This document shows positions 1 to 8,476 of a stretch of 64,000 nt of DNA, in pieces (position 1 is the stretch's first letter; each line of letters starts with the position of its first letter). The notes below the pieces were generated by a model. It was not told the DNA's origin, searched no databases, and worked only from the letters and a program-made list of their open reading frames with translations. The stretch lies in NCBI GenBank assembly GCA_964582715.1, contig CAZOSM010000002.1, forward strand, positions 124,001-188,000, read 5' to 3'. This stretch comes from MFZZ01 sp964582715 (GTDB taxonomy: Bacteria; Patescibacteriota; Microgenomatia; UBA1406; GWC2-37-13). The translations under genes and the position numbers were made by a program.

Positions 1-1
1 T

Positions 2-1039
2 CAGGATTACCAGGTACTCACAAGTTCCCGAGCTGATGAAGGAATTTCACCAACTCCATCAACCTCACCTACAACCATACCTACTCCAATTGTTATAAAT
101 GATGCAGGTTTTACAGATATTCCAAATGTACGTGATGATAGCTATACTCCTCCTTTACCTTTAGATCAGGTAACTGATGAAATGAAAGAAGCTGCAGCTC
201 AACGTGGCGGTTACTGTAATATAGATACAAAAGAATGTACCGGATGGGCATGGAAATTTATCTGTAATGTCGATCCAAACATTGAATGGGATCCAATAGA
301 AAGTGATGAATGGCCTATGGAAGATAGAGGAGCGCTATACAATAGACACTGTACAAGAGAATCGGGTTCTATTGAAGATAGAGGTGTGACCTTTGCTGAA
401 CTACTCGAACCTGATGATGGCGATCAAGTATATAAACTTGATGACGTGGGTTGTGGAAAATTGGTACAAATCGATGTAACCGTACAGAACTGTGAGCCTA
501 ATAAAGATTATGATGAAAGTGATTCTAGTTGTGATTCAGGTGGTGGCAATATTCGTGATGCTTTAGTTTACTATACAGGTACATGTCCTGCACCAACTCC
601 AACCAATACTCCTGTACCAACTGATACCCCTGTTCCTTCTGATACTCCCATTCCATCAAATACACCAGAACCAACTCTCACCCCAACACTTACTCCAACC
701 GGGACTCTTTCACCTTCACCAAGCCCAACAATAACAGTGACTCCATCTGTTACCCCAACAGCTACAGTAACACCAATACCTACTGAGACTCCTGTTCCTA
801 CAGAAACTCCATTGCCAACACCAACAAATACACCAGCACCAACTGCAACACAAACACCTCAAGCTACTTATACACCCCAACCAACCTATACGCCACAGCC
901 AACTTACATTGCACAAGTTCAACCAACAACTCCACCTCCACCTCAGGACCTTACTGTCAATGAACAGGCCCCTGGTATCACACCATGGATGCTTGTACTA
1001 GTACCAGTAGGGTTAATTTTGATAGGGTTGCTATTATAA
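2..1039 (+). CDS. Cell-surface protein with Pro/Thr-rich stalk and C-terminal membrane anchor (5' partial)
   Basis: The reading frame is open from base 2, so the N-terminus lies outside the window; the first internal ATG (182) is probably not the start. The visible part has a Cys-containing extracellular-type region (motifs GGYCNIDTKEC, RHCTRESG, VGCGKL), then about 110 residues of TPTNTPVPT-like Pro/Thr repeats, then a hydrophobic segment (PWMLVLVPVGLILIGLLL) at the extreme C-terminus. This architecture fits an exported protein whose folded head is held away from the cell by a mucin-like, possibly O-glycosylated, stalk. No sorting motif such as LPXTG is visible, and the protein ends directly after the membrane helix. 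The function of the head is not recognised. The neighbouring lepA is convergent. Confidence 0.75.
   Translation, partial: QDYQVLTSSRADEGISPTPSTSPTTIPTPIVINDAGFTDIPNVRDDSYTPPLPLDQVTDEMKEAAAQRGGYCNIDTKECTGWAWKFICNVDPNIEWDPIESDEWPMEDRGALYNRHCTRESGSIEDRGVTFAELLEPDDGDQVYKLDDVGCGKLVQIDVTVQNCEPNKDYDESDSSCDSGGGNIRDALVYYTGTCPAPTPTNTPVPTDTPVPSDTPIPSNTPEPTLTPTLTPTGTLSPSPSPTITVTPSVTPTATVTPIPTETPVPTETPLPTPTNTPAPTATQTPQATYTPQPTYTPQPTYIAQVQPTTPPPPQDLTVNEQAPGITPWMLVLVPVGLILIGLLL
590..935 (+). repeat. Degenerate Pro/Thr codon repeat
   Basis: Low-complexity coding repeat made of ACN-CCN codons. It encodes a run of TPxPT units and ends in two near-identical TYTPQP units (about 867-906). It explains the long antisense open frame here, which is a shadow. 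Confidence 0.7.
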
Positions 1040-1047
1040 GTGCTTTA

Positions 1048-1240
1048 CCATAAAGCAAAAGAGAGAAGCAGGTGGCTGAGCTTAGGGCCCCGACAGCGCG
1101 GATGAGATCTGATGATGAAGCAACAAATATCTCATAAGACAATTCTCTTTAAACCGATGCCTATGTAATGAAACAAGCTCAAGAAGATCTCTGAGCACTG
1201 GCGGGATAAAGTGAAGACGGAATCTGGAATGTAACTATAA
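1048..1240. repeat. Structured intergenic element, copy A
   Basis: This stretch shares ordered blocks with 8363-8476: CCATAAAG, then CAGGTGGC (1069-1076), then AG-GCC, then TGGCG, then GAATCTGGAA (1220-1229) followed by CTATAA. Between the blocks the sequences differ, but both copies can form hairpins. Here TGCTTTA/TAAAGCA closes 1041-1057, ATGAGAT pairs with ATCTCAT, and GCTCA pairs with TGAGC. It lies between convergent genes, about 20 nt past the lepA stop. It could be a non-coding RNA, a 3'-end processing signal or a small mobile repeat. No known RNA family was recognised. Confidence 0.5.
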
Positions 1241-1250
1241 AAAAACTTTC

Positions 1251-2981
1251 TTACTCCCTTTTAAACAACGATATAAAAGCTTCCTTTGGCACCTCTACTT
1301 TTCCAATCATCTTCATTTTCTTCTTTCCTTCCTTCTGTTTTTCTAGCAGTTTTCGTTTACGACTATAATCTCCACCTCCTACAGTTTTACTGTTTTTAGT
1401 AAGAACATCCTTTCGAAGTGCAGAAAGTCTTTCTGCAGCAATAATTCGGCCTTTATAAAAGGCCTGAATCTTTACTTCAAACTGCTGGCGTGGAATGAGT
1501 TCTTTTAATTTTTTGGTGAGTTCTATACCTTTCTGTTGGGCACGATCTTTGACTACTATCTGAGAAAACTCTTCAATTTCATCTCCATTTAAAAGAATAG
1601 CCAATTTATCTGCATCAACTGGTTCATATCGGATAAGCTCCCAATCAAATGACGCATATCCAGATGTAACAGACTTCAGTTCATCAAAAAAGTCTGAAAC
1701 CATTTCAGAAAGCGGCATTTCATATTCAATAGAAACCTGATTTTTATTATCCATTGTTTTAAATTGCGCTCGATGGTCTTCACACAGTTGCATTACCGCA
1801 CCTACCTGATCTTTCGGCGTAATAATAAGTATTTTCACTATAGGCTCATGATACATTTCTCCTTCAATCTTGTAGTCAACTTGAGGAGGAGTGAGAATAA
1901 GACTTAAATCATATTCAACTTCCAGACGCTCTCGAATTACATCAGCATGAAGAAGTCCCAAAAATCCGACTCTAAAGCCAGCTCCAAGTGCCTGGCTATA
2001 AATGGCATTAAACTCTAAAGAAGAATCATTTAAATAAATTTTTTCCAAAGCTTTCTTGAGATTCTCATAATCTGATGGATCTGTCGGGAACATAGAAGCA
2101 TATACCATTGGCTTTACCTTTTTATAACCTGGTAAAGCTTCAAAAGATTGATCTGTAATTGTATCTCCTACATTCACTGTATGAATATCTTTTAAGTTTG
2201 TCACAATATATCCGATCTCTCCAGGAGTTAACGCATTTTTTTGGATAAGATCCGGAGTAAAAATACCAACCTCGGTAGCCTCAAAAGAGGAGTGAGTAAT
2301 GGCCAAATTCATTTTTTTACCTTTAGTAGCTGTTCCAGAAAAAATACGAGCAAAAGATACAACTCCTTTGTGAGTATCAAAATATGAATCAAAAATAAGA
2401 GCTTTTAACTCATCTTGTTCTGAAGATTCCTGAGGTGAAGGAATATCAGAGATGATACGGTCTAGTACCTTATCTACATTCATACCGGTTTTAGCAGATA
2501 TTTCTATAATTTCTTTCTCATGAACGCCCAAAAAATCTATAAGTTCCTGTTTCGTTTTCTCAATTTCTGCATTAGGCATATCAATTTTGTTTAAGACAGG
2601 GATAATAACAAGATCCTTTTCCAACGCTTTATATGCGTTAGAAATTGTTTGCGCCTGAATTCCCTGAGTACAATCCACAAGTAAAATAACTCCTTCTACA
2701 CAAGCTAAAGTCCGATCAACTTCATAAGAAAAATCGACATGACCAGGAGTATCGATAAGATTTAAAATGTATTCTTCATTATTATGATTGAAGTTCATCC
2801 GCACTGGTGCGAGTTTAATAGTGATACCTCGCTCACGAGAGATAGGGTTACGATCAAGCATCTGTTCTTCATGCCTGTTCTTATCTATTGTTCCGGTTAA
2901 TTCCATAAGACGATCTGCAAGAGTAGACTTGCCATGATCTATGTGAGCTATAATTGCGAAGTTACGAATATGTCTGATCAT
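1251..2981 (-). CDS. lepA: Elongation factor 4 (LepA), ribosomal back-translocase GTPase
   Basis: Translational GTPase of the EF-G/LepA class that acts on stalled or mis-translocated ribosomes. The G1 motif AHIDHGKS is at residues 12-19, the switch RGITIK at 51-56, G3 DTPGH at 77-81 and G4 NKID at 131-134. The LepA-specific basic C-terminal tail is complete (KRKLLEKQKEGKKKMK, then a conserved PKEAF motif). The length of 576 aa is close to the usual 600. A TATAAT lies on the minus strand at 2998-2993, 11 nt before the ATG, so the mRNA leader would be only a few bases. The product is cytoplasmic and unrelated to the surface functions around it. Confidence 0.97.
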   Translation of the reverse strand: MIRHIRNFAIIAHIDHGKSTLADRLMELTGTIDKNRHEEQMLDRNPISRERGITIKLAPVRMNFNHNNEEYILNLIDTPGHVDFSYEVDRTLACVEGVILLVDCTQGIQAQTISNAYKALEKDLVIIPVLNKIDMPNAEIEKTKQELIDFLGVHEKEIIEISAKTGMNVDKVLDRIISDIPSPQESSEQDELKALIFDSYFDTHKGVVSFARIFSGTATKGKKMNLAITHSSFEATEVGIFTPDLIQKNALTPGEIGYIVTNLKDIHTVNVGDTITDQSFEALPGYKKVKPMVYASMFPTDPSDYENLKKALEKIYLNDSSLEFNAIYSQALGAGFRVGFLGLLHADVIRERLEVEYDLSLILTPPQVDYKIEGEMYHEPIVKILIITPKDQVGAVMQLCEDHRAQFKTMDNKNQVSIEYEMPLSEMVSDFFDELKSVTSGYASFDWELIRYEPVDADKLAILLNGDEIEEFSQIVVKDRAQQKGIELTKKLKELIPRQQFEVKIQAFYKGRIIAAERLSALRKDVLTKNSKTVGGGDYSRKRKLLEKQKEGKKKMKMIGKVEVPKEAFISLFKRE

Positions 2982-3014
2982 AATAGTATTAGATTATACC
3001 AGTAAGAGAGATAA

Positions 3015-4859
3015 TTATGAGGCTCGTTCTAATCTCTTAATAACAGCACCAAGCCATGTTTCTGCTAATCCCTTTGTAGAGAGCAGCCATCCAATACTTA
3101 AATTAATTGAACCATCTTCTTCAATTGTATATGTAATTGCATTACCTGGAACACCAGGCATATTATATCCTTTATTCATAGTAGTATTTTCTTTCGTAGA
3201 AATCGGTTCGAATAACTGGCTTCTTTGTTCCAGATATACAAGATCTATAAGATCCTGATATGATCCCTTTCCCAAATTTATGCGATCATAAATGAGCTTT
3301 TTCTCATCTTTAACACGACTAGATTTCATCTCATATCTTGATAGAGCTTTCTGAATTCTTCCATACTCCGGTGAACCTTCTTTATACCTTTTTTGGACAT
3401 TTTCAAGCTGTACTCGTGTTGGCATAATGTTTGTAATCGCATACACTGCGCTTTCAGGCAGATTATAATCTTTACAGAGATGAGATAAACTAAATACACG
3501 CTCTGGCTCTGTCATTACAATTTTATTCTCTACATACTGATTCACTTCATCCCAAAGGGGATATAATCTTTTACCAATATAATCAGTGATATTTCTGAAG
3601 GCAGCAGCTAAGACCTTATTCCTTTCCTCTACATCTGATATTGGTGGTATAGTTATTTCGGCACCTTCATTCACCCTGAGTGTTCGTTCATATTCATTTG
3701 TATGGTGTTTAAAACCTGAAACGGTTGCATCCTGTTCTTTAAATAATGCACGTAGTTCTTCTTCGAGCCACTTCTCAAGATGGTCATGCACAAGAGATCC
3801 ATACGGATCTACCACTTTTAGTATATCTTCTGCTGAATATACAGAAAATAACTGTTTTAATACGTCACCTTGGGACTCATCTTCTGTAGTACGTGGTTTT
3901 GTATGTACCATTTGTACTGAATTGCCAAAAACTTCTGGATTTTTTGCTAAACGACTGGTAAGTTGCTCAAAGCTGATAGAAGCATTATACATATTTAGCT
4001 GATTTAATAACTCCGGATCCAGATGACAGGTATAACGGAAATGAAGAGTCGGATTAGACATTGGGCCAAAACCTCTGCCATCATAATAGCTTTGTTTTAA
4101 TCCTTTGACCTTATCCCAACGATAGTATCCATTTGCAACTCCTTGTAAAATATCTTGTACTTTTTTCTCTGGAAGATGATAATCCTGTTCTTCTTCTATG
4201 TTTGTTTTAGGTATCGGATATTTTGTTCTTATCACATTGTTATATAAATCAAGTAGGGTAGTGGATGCTAATGCACCTCTTCTTATTATTGCTTCATAAA
4301 CTTCATCCATTTTTTCATCAGAAAGATGTAGTTTAAATTTATCAATTTCATAATTACCTGAATCTTCGGATCTAAAATCACTGATATCTGTTGTTCTCAA
4401 CTGGCTTAGATTTTTATCGTAAATCATAACCCAGGTCAGGATATCAAGTGGGACTTCGGCAGGAGGAACTTTTCTTTCTGAATTCGATTCTGCACCTTCA
4501 ATTAATATGGAATGAGGTAAAGTAATCCCTAACTCATCTGCCTTTTGTCTAAATGTGGAATCAAAATCGTCATAGGGAACAGTTAAAATAGTATGTGGTG
4601 AAGCAACAGAGGAGTTAAAGATAAGCATCTCCTGATTGTTACCAATATCTACCCTGTCTAGACCAGCAAAATTAACTCCTTCATATAAAATTGATCCTAA
4701 CATTTCCTGTGGCTCAATAGGATCACTATCTTTTCTGCCACGGAATCCCATCTCCTGAGGCTTTTTGGGATTATAAACCGGGAATGCTTTTAAATTCTCC
4801 AAAGTAGTAGCTACACTTTCTTTTAGAGGAGTTTGATAAGTTCTAATGAGTTCTGTCAT
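3015..4859 (-). CDS. Hypothetical protein, 614 aa, soluble
   Basis: The family is not recognised. The protein is long, largely hydrophilic, with alternating charged and aromatic stretches and no signal peptide or clear membrane segment, so it is probably cytoplasmic. A short hydrophobic stretch near residues 130-150 (LDILTWVMIYDKN) reads as a buried strand. The C-terminal third is rich in Lys, Arg and Glu and probably helical. It lies on the same strand as lepA and pyruvate kinase, 33 bp upstream of lepA. A TATAGG hexamer ends 5 nt before the ATG, which fits a leaderless start. No catalytic motif could be assigned. Confidence 0.7.
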   Translation of the reverse strand: MTELIRTYQTPLKESVATTLENLKAFPVYNPKKPQEMGFRGRKDSDPIEPQEMLGSILYEGVNFAGLDRVDIGNNQEMLIFNSSVASPHTILTVPYDDFDSTFRQKADELGITLPHSILIEGAESNSERKVPPAEVPLDILTWVMIYDKNLSQLRTTDISDFRSEDSGNYEIDKFKLHLSDEKMDEVYEAIIRRGALASTTLLDLYNNVIRTKYPIPKTNIEEEQDYHLPEKKVQDILQGVANGYYRWDKVKGLKQSYYDGRGFGPMSNPTLHFRYTCHLDPELLNQLNMYNASISFEQLTSRLAKNPEVFGNSVQMVHTKPRTTEDESQGDVLKQLFSVYSAEDILKVVDPYGSLVHDHLEKWLEEELRALFKEQDATVSGFKHHTNEYERTLRVNEGAEITIPPISDVEERNKVLAAAFRNITDYIGKRLYPLWDEVNQYVENKIVMTEPERVFSLSHLCKDYNLPESAVYAITNIMPTRVQLENVQKRYKEGSPEYGRIQKALSRYEMKSSRVKDEKKLIYDRINLGKGSYQDLIDLVYLEQRSQLFEPISTKENTTMNKGYNMPGVPGNAITYTIEEDGSINLSIGWLLSTKGLAETWLGAVIKRLERAS

Positions 4860-4980
4860 AATATCCTATAATATTATTACCCATTATACCAAAATACATA
4901 TCAAATATGTAACAATCGCTTACTTATATACTAAATATAGAGGAGTACAAACAATAGATTATAAAGAAAGAACTAAAATG

Positions 4981-5002
4981 GTGTAAGGAATACTACTTAC
5001 AC
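4981..5002 (-). terminator. Hairpin at the 3' end of pyk
   Basis: A perfect 7-bp inverted repeat (GTGTAAG/CTTACAC, 8-nt loop) contains the pyk stop codon. On the minus strand it is followed by CATTTTAG, a weak U-tract, so it could be an intrinsic terminator or a 3'-end stabiliser. Confidence 0.4.
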
Positions 5003-6418
5003 AACCCTTATCGTTGTTGAACCACTTCCACGGCCCCAGTGATCTCCATGGATTACAATGAGAGAACCTTTTTTATCTACCAGTTTTTGATCTCGTACAT
5101 ATTTCACAGCCTTATGGATCTCTGCAATTTTTACTTCATCTGCTTCGCGATATGCAAACTTAAATGCAGTAACTCCAAAGTTTATAGTTAATGAGTCACA
5201 GATTTCATCTGTTGGTGTGAATGCAAATATTGGTGCCTTTGGTCTGTATCTTGAAAGAGTTGCTGCGGTATTACCAGTTTGAGAAAATATAACAAAGCCA
5301 GCAATTGGGTGATTCGCCTTAATATGTTGTCTATACAATCCATACGCTGTATCACACATCATTGAAGTAGGATCTTTAATCGAGTAGAGGATTTTACCAC
5401 GCATATCTTCTTCTGATTTTGGTTCATAGAACTCAGCTGTTTTTGCCATCATTTCTACAGATCGAACTGGGTATTTACCGCTTGCTGTTTCTCCAGAAAG
5501 CATAATAGCATCGGTACTGTCATAAATAGCATTTGCGATATCAGAGACTTCGGCACGAGTTGGAGAAGGGTTATCTATCATCGTTTGAAGCATCTGAGTT
5601 GCCGTAATAACAAACTTACCTAAAATCATACATTTCCTAATCATCATTTTCTGGTAAAAAGGTACTCGTTCAATTGGTATTTCTACACCTAAATCTCCTC
5701 GAGCGACCATAATGCCATCACTTGCGTCAATAATATTGTCCAAGTTGTCAAGAGCTTTTTGAGTTTCTATTTTTGAAATGATTTTTCCAGTTACTTTAAA
5801 TTTTTTCATCTCCTTGCGAACTGTACGCACGTCGCTTTCGGAACGGACAAAAGAGAGAGCAATAAAATCAATATCATGAAGAGCAGCAAGCTTCAATCCT
5901 TCAAAATCACGTTCAATGAGCACTGGGAAAGGAAAATCTGCTCCCGGGACATTCAGAGATTTTCTTGTTTTAAGCACACCTGTTGTCTCCGATTGGAGAT
6001 ATGTTTCTTCTCCTTTTTTAACCACATGAAATTCAAATGCACCATCATCTACCACGATACGTTGACCACTTTTCAGATGTTCTATTATGTGAGGATGGGT
6101 AATAGAAAAACCTTTTTTATCCTCTTCAAAAGCTCCTTCACCAAAAACAAGCAATTCACCAGTTGCAACTTCTATTTCCTCTCCTGGCATATTAATACGA
6201 AGTTCCGGGCCTTGGAGATCAATAAGTGTACCAATATGTACACCTAATTTTTTGGCAATTTTATTAACAAGCAAGATTCTTTCACTATGCCATTCAACGG
6301 TATTATGTTTAAAATTAAAGCGGAAAACATTTACTCCTTTTTTTATAAGTGTTTCTATTTGTTCAGGAGAATCTGATGCAGGACCGATAGTTGCAATAAT
6401 TTTTGTTAGTTTATTCAT
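4997..6418 (-). CDS. pyk: Pyruvate kinase
   Basis: Catalyses phosphoenolpyruvate + ADP to pyruvate + ATP, the last step of glycolysis. Clear motifs are the N-terminal KIIATIGPAS, the catalytic strand KIISKIETQKALDN, the metal-binding DGIMVARGDLGVEIP region, ITATQMLQTM, and the C-terminal domain ending GDHWGRGSGSTTIRVV. The length of 473 aa is normal. The frame is open 13 codons further upstream (6457), but I place the start at the ATG at 6418. Homology begins there, and a TATAAT box occupies 6430-6425 inside the upstream extension, exactly 6 nt before this ATG, predicting a leaderless mRNA. Confidence 0.96.
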   Translation of the reverse strand: MNKLTKIIATIGPASDSPEQIETLIKKGVNVFRFNFKHNTVEWHSERILLVNKIAKKLGVHIGTLIDLQGPELRINMPGEEIEVATGELLVFGEGAFEEDKKGFSITHPHIIEHLKSGQRIVVDDGAFEFHVVKKGEETYLQSETTGVLKTRKSLNVPGADFPFPVLIERDFEGLKLAALHDIDFIALSFVRSESDVRTVRKEMKKFKVTGKIISKIETQKALDNLDNIIDASDGIMVARGDLGVEIPIERVPFYQKMMIRKCMILGKFVITATQMLQTMIDNPSPTRAEVSDIANAIYDSTDAIMLSGETASGKYPVRSVEMMAKTAEFYEPKSEEDMRGKILYSIKDPTSMMCDTAYGLYRQHIKANHPIAGFVIFSQTGNTAATLSRYRPKAPIFAFTPTDEICDSLTINFGVTAFKFAYREADEVKIAEIHKAVKYVRDQKLVDKKGSLIVIHGDHWGRGSGSTTIRVV

Positions 6419-6424
6419 GAGACT

Positions 6425-6453
6425 ATTATAGCAATAATACTGGTATATGTAAG
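6425..6453 (-). promoter_or_regulatory. pyk promoter (leaderless)
   Basis: The minus-strand TATAAT at 6430-6425 lies 6 nt before the pyk ATG. A -35-like CTTACA is at 6453-6448 with 17-bp spacing. Transcription would begin at or within a base or two of the start codon. Confidence 0.6.
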
Positions 6454-6524
6454 GCATAACAAATATGTAGTATTGGTCAAAAGCAGTGGAAATTTATAGT
6501 AGTACCAGTTAATATAGGTGTCCT

Positions 6525-7079
6525 ATGTCTATAAGGAGATTAGAACAGCTTTTAAATCCAGTCACAGAAGCAGAGTTTGAACATAATATTGAGAGAAGGC
6601 AACAATTAGCACAGTATATTTTAGAAGGCAATCATCCGCAATACCCAGTTCATCAACTTATTGATGCAGTAACTTTGGGCACATCAGATATTCTATTTTA
6701 TATTGGATATTATGTAGGTAAGGGACAGAATCTCGTGCCAGTTGTTTTTAATGACCAAGCTGCTCCATTTGATCATCTAGAAGTTTTTTTCAAAATTACA
6801 CATATCCCATCATTTCCTAAATACGATCTAAAGTTAGGGTATAGTGATAGAGAAAAACGTCATGAGATTCTCAACACTTTACACGGAAGACAATCTCCAT
6901 ATGCCTTACTTGCTCTTAATGCAAGTCCTGGGAACCTATTTTTTACTCAATTTAGTCATCATGCAGAGTTTAGCGTTTCAGAAGCACTTTCTGAGGTTCA
7001 AGATAATGCAAGGCAGCAACTTGCGTATGCTACAAGTTCCAACTTAGCCAATCCAAATTGGCAAGATATCCTTTTATAA
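6525..7079 (+). CDS. Hypothetical protein, 184 aa
   Basis: The family is not recognised. The protein is soluble with a mixed alpha/beta look, and contains the stretches LGTSDILFYIGYYVGKGQN and PSFPKYDLKLGYSDREKRHE. The upstream hexamer TATAGG (6513-6518) lies 6 nt before the ATG, the same geometry as other starts in this window. Its TAA is directly followed by the stop codon of ahcY on the opposite strand, with no spacer, so the two transcripts must overlap or be terminated by another mechanism. No signal peptide is seen. Confidence 0.65.
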   Translation: MSIRRLEQLLNPVTEAEFEHNIERRQQLAQYILEGNHPQYPVHQLIDAVTLGTSDILFYIGYYVGKGQNLVPVVFNDQAAPFDHLEVFFKITHIPSFPKYDLKLGYSDREKRHEILNTLHGRQSPYALLALNASPGNLFFTQFSHHAEFSVSEALSEVQDNARQQLAYATSSNLANPNWQDILL

Positions 7080-8333
7080 TCAGGTACCTTCTTCCCATGA
7101 ATTGAGGTACTTCTTTTGCTCTCCACTGAGCTTGTCTATTTGGATTCCACGACTCTCAAGTTTAAGTCTGGCTATTTCTGTATCCAATGAGGCAGGGAGA
7201 GAATATACCTGATTGCTGAGCTTACCTTTTTGCTCCCACATATATTCTGCAGCAAGTGCTTGACCAGCAAAACTCATATCCATAACAGATGCAGGGTGGC
7301 CATCTGCTGCAGCCAAATTAACAAGTCGTCCTTCTGCCAGAAGATATACTCTTTTTTTCCCAATTTGGTACTCTTCAACCATTGGTCTTGCCTGAATAAC
7401 CTTTGAAGAGAGTTTTTTAAGTGCAGGCTTATTAATTTCTATATCAAAATGCCCAGCTTGTGCAATAACAATGCCATCCTTTGCTTTCTTAAGATGTTTT
7501 TCATCAATAATATGTTTACCTCCTGTCACAGATAATGCAAAGTCTGCCTGGGCAATTGCATCCTCAAGCTTCATAACCTGATATCCATCCATCACTGCTT
7601 CAAGTGCCTTTAGTGGATCTACTTCACAGATAATGACCTGGGCACCCATTCCACGGGCGCGACTTGCAACACCACGTCCACACCAACCATATCCACACAC
7701 CACAAACACACTTCCAGCAATAAGCTTATTCGTTGCTCTCATAAAAGCATCAATAGTAGACTGACCTGTACCATAACGGTTATCAAACATATGTTTAGTG
7801 AGGTTCGCATTCACAGCAACTACCGGGAGCTTTAAGTCTCCCTTTTGTTCCATTGCTTTTAAACGGATCACGCCAGTTGTGGTTTCTTCAGTTGAACCGA
7901 CTATATCTTTTAGTTGATTGGTGCGCTTGGAGTGGAGGATACCCACGAGGTCAGCACCATCATCCATTGTCTGATTTGGTTTAGCGTCCAGCACTGCATT
8001 CAGATGATCATAATATGTCTTATTATCTTCACCTTTTATTGCAAAGACAGGTATTTTGTAATGCTTTATAAGTCCTGCGGCAACTTCATCATTGGTAGAA
8101 AGAGGATTACTTGCACTCAAAAATACTTGTGCGCCACCTTCCTTTAAGGCAATCATAAGATTTGCAGTTTCTGAAGTCACATGAAGACAGGCAGCCAACG
8201 TAACTCCTTTTAATGGCTGCTCCTTTGCAAAACGTTCTTTAATACTTGCCAAAACGGGCATATCTTGTGCTGCCCATTCAATCCGTTTTTTACCTGCATC
8301 GGCTAGTTTAATATCTTTGATGTCGTATTTCAT
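7080..8333 (-). CDS. ahcY: Adenosylhomocysteinase (S-adenosylhomocysteine hydrolase)
   Basis: Splits S-adenosylhomocysteine into homocysteine and adenosine, relieving product inhibition of methyltransferases. The NAD-binding motif VVCGYGWCGRGVASRARGMG is present, as are YGTGQSTIDAFMRATN and the near-C-terminal HPASVMDMSFAGQALA. At 417 aa it is of the compact bacterial/archaeal type without the plant-like insertion. It lies downstream of an adenosine-kinase-like PfkB gene on the same strand, so the pair would remove both the hydrolysis product adenosine and SAH. The intervening 140 bp carries structured element B. The window also encodes two SAM-dependent methyltransferases and a radical SAM protein. 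Confidence 0.95.
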   Translation of the reverse strand: MKYDIKDIKLADAGKKRIEWAAQDMPVLASIKERFAKEQPLKGVTLAACLHVTSETANLMIALKEGGAQVFLSASNPLSTNDEVAAGLIKHYKIPVFAIKGEDNKTYYDHLNAVLDAKPNQTMDDGADLVGILHSKRTNQLKDIVGSTEETTTGVIRLKAMEQKGDLKLPVVAVNANLTKHMFDNRYGTGQSTIDAFMRATNKLIAGSVFVVCGYGWCGRGVASRARGMGAQVIICEVDPLKALEAVMDGYQVMKLEDAIAQADFALSVTGGKHIIDEKHLKKAKDGIVIAQAGHFDIEINKPALKKLSSKVIQARPMVEEYQIGKKRVYLLAEGRLVNLAAADGHPASVMDMSFAGQALAAEYMWEQKGKLSNQVYSLPASLDTEIARLKLESRGIQIDKLSGEQKKYLNSWEEGT

Positions 8334-8362
8334 ATAGGTTGATTATTAATAATTTTATAACT

Positions 8363-8476
8363 CCATAAAGTAAAAAAGCGGAACAGGTGGCACGAGCCAG
8401 AGGCCTTGACCAAATGCGTTGGTGTTTCGACACGCATTTGTCGAGGTGGCGAGTGGCAGAATCTGGAACGCGCCTA
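8363..8476. repeat. Structured intergenic element, copy B
   Basis: This is the second copy of the element at 1048-1240, sharing CCATAAAG (8363-8370), CAGGTGGC (8384-8391), TGGCG and GAATCTGGAA (8459-8468) in the same order. Its core is a long hairpin at 8406-8445. CAAATGCG (8411-8418) pairs with CGCATTTG (8433-8440), flanked by CTTGA/TCGAG and capped by TGT-TTCG-ACA. A second small stem, TGGC-ACGA-GCCA, sits at its left edge. As in copy A, the GAATCTGGAA end abuts the 3' end of a minus-strand gene, here the kinase stop codon at 8474. It is not an SAH riboswitch by sequence. Confidence 0.55.

Noticed and set aside
716..922. Cys/Trp-rich antisense ORF
   Set aside because: It is the shadow of the Pro/Thr codon repeat on the other strand.
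590..935. CRISPR-like direct repeats
   Set aside because: The repeats are in-frame degenerate Pro/Thr codons with no constant repeat or spacer length.
1105..1112. CTGATGA as a hammerhead ribozyme core
   Set aside because: The GAAA segment and a matching third stem are missing.
6419..6457. N-terminal extension of pyruvate kinase
   Set aside because: It contains the -10 and part of the promoter, and homology starts at the ATG at 6418.
8384..8396. T-box-like AGGTGGCACGAG
   Set aside because: It resembles AGGGTGGNACCGCG only in part, copy A does not keep it, and no aminoacyl-tRNA synthetase or amino-acid gene lies downstream in either orientation.
8363..8476. SAH riboswitch upstream of ahcY
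   Set aside because: The conserved SAH riboswitch core is not visible, a similar copy lies far from ahcY at 1048-1240, and the ahcY promoter seems to lie between the element and the gene.
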